19,259 bases of DNA from COMBO-56-21 sp041494275. Its GTDB lineage: Archaea; Thermoplasmatota; Thermoplasmata; UBA10834. Location of the stretch: assembly GCA_041494275.1 (NCBI GenBank), contig JBGQAM010000032.1:1-19259 (forward strand), read 5' to 3'. Under the pieces are notes generated by a model. The model did not search any database. It was not told the origin of the DNA and saw nothing but the letters and a program-made list of their open reading frames with translations. Position numbers and translations under genes: made by a program. Shown here piece by piece: positions 15,674-19,259 of the stretch. Position 1 is the first letter of the stretch; each line of letters starts with the position of its first letter.

Positions 15674-15922
15674 ATGGCGATGAAACTCAAGAAGGTGCGG
15701 AAGAACCCGCTTATTCTCATGATCGAGCTGTTGCTGCCCTGGGTGGTGATGGGCGTGCTCGCAGTCATCTTCACTTCCTTTGGCACTTCCCGTGAAAACG
15801 CGATTGTACTTGCTCTGGCTGGTGGTCTCGGCACGACGGGATTGATATTCGTTATCGAGAGAAGACGCAGAGCGACGAGACTCAGAGAACGAAATCGAAG
15901 GCAGAATCGCCGACGTGGCTAG
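15674..15922 (+). CDS. Small two-helix membrane protein with arginine-rich tail, function unknown
   Basis: I do not recognise the family. The 82 residues have a basic start (MAMKLKKVRKN), a hydrophobic segment at about 12-36 (PLILMIELLLPWVVMGVLAVIF), a short loop, a second hydrophobic segment at about 42-61, and a C-terminal tail of about 20 residues in which roughly half are arginine. By the positive-inside rule both ends should face the cytoplasm. AGGTG at 15664-15668 lies 5 bases before the ATG at 15674; an ATG at 15680 is an alternative. It lies 8 bp after the nucleotidyltransferase gene. It is followed closely by the fused permease-like gene and overlaps it if that gene starts at its upstream GTG. 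This suggests a joint role. The tail could bind nucleic acid, phospholipid heads or an acidic partner. Confidence 0.72.
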   Translation: MAMKLKKVRKNPLILMIELLLPWVVMGVLAVIFTSFGTSRENAIVLALAGGLGTTGLIFVIERRRRATRLRERNRRQNRRRG

Positions 15923-15974
15923 GCAAGATTCAAGCCAAGAAATGGCGATGCGGGCACGGAGGAGGGTGCGTCGA

Positions 15975-17759
15975 ATGAAGAGGGGCCACAGGTTCCTGCT
16001 TCACAAGCTGATCTCGGCGGCGTTTGCGATCATCATCGTTCTCACCATCGAATTCGTTGTCCTCCGTGTTCTCGAAGGACCAGTCATCGTGCCGAAAGGC
16101 ATTGACTTTGGATTGAGAGAACGCACGATGGAAGACTGGGAGACTGACGAACCACTGACGGTCCAATACTTCGTCTTCATGAAGAGAATGCTGACGGGCG
16201 ACTTCGGGGTCAGCACGGGGTATCGGCATGGCGCAGAGGTGTCGAGCTTCGTCTATGACTATGCTGCGAGAACAGCAGCATTGTTCGCATCCGCGGCCTT
16301 TCTCTCGATAGCCTTGGGGGCCTTGGCTGGAGTGCTTGTTTCGAGGTGGAAGGATCGCGTGCCTGGAAGGGTTGTGGCGCTCCTCTGGCTAGTCCTTTTC
16401 TCAGTATCCGTGTTCATCTTCTCAATTCTGATCATGTGGCATATCGTAGCGAGCTTCCATTTGGACTGGCCCTTATGGGGGACTTTCAGCCGCGACTATC
16501 AGTCTATGAACGTGCTTGAGAAAACGTGGGATTTCGCGAAGCACGCAGTCTTGCCAATCGTGTCGATCGTTCTTGTTTGCTCTGGCGCTTTTGCGCTGGT
16601 GGTACGAGAAGGTATTCTCAAAGGAATGAAAGAGGAGGAGCCCAAAGAGATAGAAACTGGCACCGCAAATGCAGGAATCTCGATACATCATAAACACGTC
16701 TCGGACGTATTCCTCGAATTCGCACCGCACTTGAAACTGCTGATAACGTGGGTTCTCAGCTGCGTGCTTGTCACAGAGTTGGCCTTCAACTGGGAGGGTC
16801 TTGGTCTGCTCCTGTGGGATTCTGTCAACTCACGTGACTTCATCGTCCTCCAAGCGGTCTTCTTCATCATCGCATTGCTGGCACTCTTCTCCATCTTCGC
16901 ATGGGACATGATCATCTTCCTGTCTGGAAGAGATGGCACCAAGACTCCCTTTGGAAACGACGTTCCCGAGCAGGCCTACGTGGCGGCCTCAACTAGCGTG
17001 ACGGCGAAACTGCAGTCTATCTGGCAGGAGTACAGGAAGAGCGCAAGCGGGTTGATTGCTCTCTGCGTGTTCCTGGCGCTTGGAATCATGGCGATAGTGG
17101 GACCCATGGTGGTGAAATCAGACTTCGGTTCGCTCGGCGCCTCCAATCCTGACCCAGTCGCTTATTTCGCGCAGGGAGGGAGGGAACACTACTTTGTCGT
17201 ATTCCTTACGGTTCTGATGTCCACAGTCATTGGAGTTGTCGCTGGAGTATTCTCACTGGAGGCGAAAGTGCTTGATCGAATCCTCATGTTGCTTGCTGAT
17301 GCATTTCTCATACTTCCGCTCCTGCCCCTTGTTGTGGCCTTATTGATGGTCAGATTCTACTCCAATCTTGGCGCCTTACAGATCGCTTCGCTTCTCAGCA
17401 TCGTCATGTGGGCTCCAATCGCGATGATCGTGAGAGACAGAGCCAAGTCCTCAAGAGAAGGTTCCAGGTCGCGCTACAAATCGACCGTTGCCACGTGGCT
17501 ACACGTGCGCGACGCTCTCTCCGTAGGCAAGTTCGTGGCAGTGATAAGCACGATCGCGCTCACCTTCCTGGAGTTGTTCGGGCTTGACTACCCGCGCAGC
17601 TGGGGAGCGGCCATTGAGTGGGAGTACCAGCATCTCGGTTTGCGTGAACTCAGCCTGTTCTGGATTCTGCCATTCTGTGGCATCGTGTTGCTGGGAATGA
17701 GCTTCTACAAGGTGTTGGAGCACGTTGAAAAAGCACTAACGAAGGCAAATGAGGCCTGA
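15975..17759 (+). CDS. Fused DppB-DppC-like ABC transporter permease, orphan
   Basis: Peptide/nickel-type ABC importers use two permeases, DppB-like and DppC-like; here both appear in one 594-residue chain with about 12 hydrophobic helices. The first half has the DppB features LTVQYFVFMKRMLTGDFGVS and, later, ELAFNWEGLGLLLWDSVNSRDFIVLQAVFF. The second half begins with a TM helix (SASGLIALCVFLALGIMAI) and resembles DppC (VLDRILMLLADAFLILPLLPLVV, SWGAAIEWEY). The cytoplasmic EAA loop that docks the ATPase is altered in the first half (ETGTANAGIS) and hardly recognisable in the second. No ATPase or binding protein gene lies nearby. An upstream GTG at 15915 opens the frame. I prefer the ATG at 15975 because GGAGGAGGGTG (15958-15968) precedes it by 6 bases and MKRGHRFLLHKL is a usual permease start. 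It ends 14 bp from the convergent phosphate transporter gene. Confidence 0.78.
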   Translation: MKRGHRFLLHKLISAAFAIIIVLTIEFVVLRVLEGPVIVPKGIDFGLRERTMEDWETDEPLTVQYFVFMKRMLTGDFGVSTGYRHGAEVSSFVYDYAARTAALFASAAFLSIALGALAGVLVSRWKDRVPGRVVALLWLVLFSVSVFIFSILIMWHIVASFHLDWPLWGTFSRDYQSMNVLEKTWDFAKHAVLPIVSIVLVCSGAFALVVREGILKGMKEEEPKEIETGTANAGISIHHKHVSDVFLEFAPHLKLLITWVLSCVLVTELAFNWEGLGLLLWDSVNSRDFIVLQAVFFIIALLALFSIFAWDMIIFLSGRDGTKTPFGNDVPEQAYVAASTSVTAKLQSIWQEYRKSASGLIALCVFLALGIMAIVGPMVVKSDFGSLGASNPDPVAYFAQGGREHYFVVFLTVLMSTVIGVVAGVFSLEAKVLDRILMLLADAFLILPLLPLVVALLMVRFYSNLGALQIASLLSIVMWAPIAMIVRDRAKSSREGSRSRYKSTVATWLHVRDALSVGKFVAVISTIALTFLELFGLDYPRSWGAAIEWEYQHLGLRELSLFWILPFCGIVLLGMSFYKVLEHVEKALTKANEA

Positions 17760-17773
17760 ACCTCAAGTCTTCT

Positions 17774-18772
17774 TCAGAATCCGAGACCGAGCAACAAAAG
17801 GAATAGCGACCCGGCGATCGTCGCGGCCGCGGGAATAGTCAGTATCCAGGCGATGACTATGCGCCTGCCCACCCCCCACCTGACCGCGGAGAGCCTTCTC
17901 GTGGCTCCGACCCCCATAATGCCACCAGAGATCGTGTGTGTGGTGCTAACAGGTATTCCCAACCGAGCAGTCGAGAACAACATGACCGCCGCGCCCGTCT
18001 CTGCACAGAACCCCTGGTAGGGGTCGAGATGCGTAAGCCGCGTAGCCATAGTCTTCACAATGCGCCATCCACCGAAGAATGTCCCCAGCGAGATTGCAAC
18101 ACCGCAAGCCACCATTACCCAATCCTGCACGGCAAACGCGCCGCCCGACTCGATCAAGAGGACCATCGTGATGATCCCCATTCCCTTTTGCGCGTCATTC
18201 GATCCGTGGGCATATGAATAGAAAGCTGATGATCCCAGTTGGAGTCTCCGAAACCACCCGTTCACAGTGGTCTTCGAGTACTTCCTTGCTACCCACATGA
18301 CCAGGATGGTGAGACCAAATGCAGCAGCCATACCCGCCAACGGCGAGATGACGATGAACGCCACCGTCTTCAGGGTCCCGCTCCACACAATCGCGTTCAA
18401 CCCTGCCACGGCACCACCAGCTCCAATCAGTCCCCCAACCAGGGCGTGGCTGCTGGATGTTGGAATGGCCAGCCACCATGTGATGAGATCCCACAGGATC
18501 GCACCCATGACAGCGCAGAATAACAAAAGCGCTCCGTACTTGAGAATCAGGCCCTGATCGATGATTCCCTTGCCGATGGTCTTTGCCACTGCCTGGCTCA
18601 GGTAAATCCCCGCGAAATTGAATATAGCGGCCCATACGACGGCCTTGACCGGCGAGAGGACCTTTGTAGCTACCACAGTAGCTATCGAATTCGCGGAATC
18701 ATGGAATCCATTGACAAACTCAAACGCCAGAACTAGGGCGATTGTCACTGCCGCGAGGCTGAACAACTCCAT
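17774..18772 (-). CDS. pit: PiT-family inorganic phosphate transporter
   Basis: A secondary transporter that brings phosphate, usually as a metal-phosphate complex, into the cell with protons or sodium. The 332 residues are almost wholly hydrophobic helices, with the two inverted-repeat signatures of the family: GFHDSANSIAT (22-32) and GSNDAQKG (190-197). Repeated IPTSSSHALVGG (103-114) and IPVSTTHTISGG (near 280-291) segments also mark both halves. The length fits short archaeal and bacterial PiT proteins. It starts 10 bp after the stop of the DUF47 gene, with AGAGG as ribosome site, so the two are cotranscribed. A sulfate or other oxyanion role is possible for some PiT members, but the DUF47 neighbour favours phosphate. 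Confidence 0.95.
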   Translation of the reverse strand: MELFSLAAVTIALVLAFEFVNGFHDSANSIATVVATKVLSPVKAVVWAAIFNFAGIYLSQAVAKTIGKGIIDQGLILKYGALLLFCAVMGAILWDLITWWLAIPTSSSHALVGGLIGAGGAVAGLNAIVWSGTLKTVAFIVISPLAGMAAAFGLTILVMWVARKYSKTTVNGWFRRLQLGSSAFYSYAHGSNDAQKGMGIITMVLLIESGGAFAVQDWVMVACGVAISLGTFFGGWRIVKTMATRLTHLDPYQGFCAETGAAVMLFSTARLGIPVSTTHTISGGIMGVGATRRLSAVRWGVGRRIVIAWILTIPAAATIAGSLFLLLLGLGF

Positions 18773-18782
18773 CAGAATGCCT

Positions 18783-19259
18783 CTATGAGTTCTTCATGAA
18801 CACGTCTTTTATCACGTCGGCTGCATCCTCGCACTTGTCAGTCGCCTCTTCCAAGTATTCGTATATCTCCTTGAGCTTAATGATGTCCACTGCGCTGTAC
18901 TTCTTGAAGAGCTCGGCAACCGCGACATGCGTTATGTCGTCTCCCGTGTTCTCAAGCCTGTTTATCTCGATGCAGTGACTGAGTATCTCGTTCTTCTTCT
19001 TGAAGTTCTTGAGGTCTTTGACGGCGTGGTTGACCTCCTTTGAAGAGGTGACGATAACCTCAGTGAGCTTGATCATGTCAGGTGGGATCGACTTGATCTC
19101 ATACGACCATATCCTATGCGAAGCAGCCTCGACGTAGTCAAGGATGTCGTCGAGTCTCGATGTAAGTTTCGATATGTCCTCCTGGTCGATAGGCAGGACA
19201 AATGTCTTAGTCAATGCCTCCGCAATCGTGTGCACCATCTCGTCGCCCTTGTGCTCAAT
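18783..19259 (-). CDS. DUF47 / PhoU-like Pit accessory protein, 5' end outside window
   Basis: A helical PhoU-related protein that usually pairs with PiT transporters and is thought to control them from the cytoplasm. The visible part contains the family core: IEHKGDE, then VHTIAEALTKTFVLPIDQEDISKL, corresponding to the typical 'iEheaDeithei...L.ktFitPidreDI' segment, then LDDILDYVEAASHR. The C-terminal part has TGDDITHVAVAELF and EYLEEATDKCEDAADVIKDV. The frame remains open to the window edge at 19259, and the residues before the ATG at 19238 belong to the conserved domain. That ATG is therefore internal, and about 50 to 60 N-terminal residues lie outside. It sits directly upstream of the PiT gene in the same operon. 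Confidence 0.92.
   Translation of the reverse strand: MEHKGDEMVHTIAEALTKTFVLPIDQEDISKLTSRLDDILDYVEAASHRIWSYEIKSIPPDMIKLTEVIVTSSKEVNHAVKDLKNFKKKNEILSHCIEINRLENTGDDITHVAVAELFKKYSAVDIIKLKEIYEYLEEATDKCEDAADVIKDVFMKNS

Noticed and set aside
15915..15974. GTG start of the fused permease overlapping the small membrane protein gene
   Set aside because: It is possible but has no good ribosome site, whereas the ATG at 15975 has a strong one at ideal spacing and gives a normal permease N-terminus.

Overview
The window is a stretch of archaeal chromosome of moderately high GC. The gene content points to Thermoplasmata or a close euryarchaeal relative. Evidence for an archaeon: an SMC-ScpA-ScpB operon, a stand-alone Sm-like (LSm) protein, archaeal TATA boxes about 27 bp before several start codons (leaderless transcription), and Shine-Dalgarno motifs mainly inside operons. 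The lineage below archaeon is inference from gene order and style; no rRNA or ribosomal protein is present to fix it.

Layout. (1) 1-1407, +: the 3' part of a clostripain-like (C11) protease with a C-terminal membrane anchor, cut by the window edge. (2) 1410-4300, -: a three-gene operon of a UDP-glucose/GDP-mannose-type dehydrogenase followed by two family-2 glycosyltransferases. (3) 4301-4397: a 97-bp divergent promoter region with one leaderless promoter facing each way. (4) 4398-7890, +: a four-gene operon of GalU-like uridylyltransferase, left-handed beta-helix N-acetyltransferase, DegT-type aminotransferase and Gfo/Idh/MocA dehydrogenase. (5) 7940-9073, +: a family-4 glycosyltransferase with its own leaderless promoter. 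(6) 9227-14277, +: smc, scpA, scpB, translationally coupled, behind a long leader with two competing hairpins. (7) 14363-14578, +: LSm protein. (8) 14682-17759, +: a sugar-1-phosphate nucleotidyltransferase, a small two-helix membrane protein with an arginine-rich tail, and a large protein that looks like DppB- and DppC-type permeases fused into one chain. (9) 17774-19259, -: a PiT phosphate transporter and its upstream DUF47 (PhoU-like) partner, the latter cut by the window edge.

How the genes work together. Regions 2 to 5 form a surface-glycan or protein-glycosylation locus. It makes a nucleotide sugar (GalU), oxidises C6 to a uronic acid (dehydrogenase), then probably oxidises C3, transaminates and N-acetylates (Gfo/Idh/MocA, DegT and LbH, the same families as WbpB/WbpE/WbpD). 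Three glycosyltransferases could assemble the product. Region 6 is chromosome condensation. Region 9 is phosphate uptake.

The points most worth a second look are the fused, ATPase-less permease with eroded coupling loops and its small arginine-tailed neighbour, the alternative hairpins in front of smc, the palindrome next to the smc promoter, and the exact sugar made by the glycan cluster. No mobile element, CRISPR array, tRNA or rRNA was seen. There is no gene-free stretch longer than about 155 bp.
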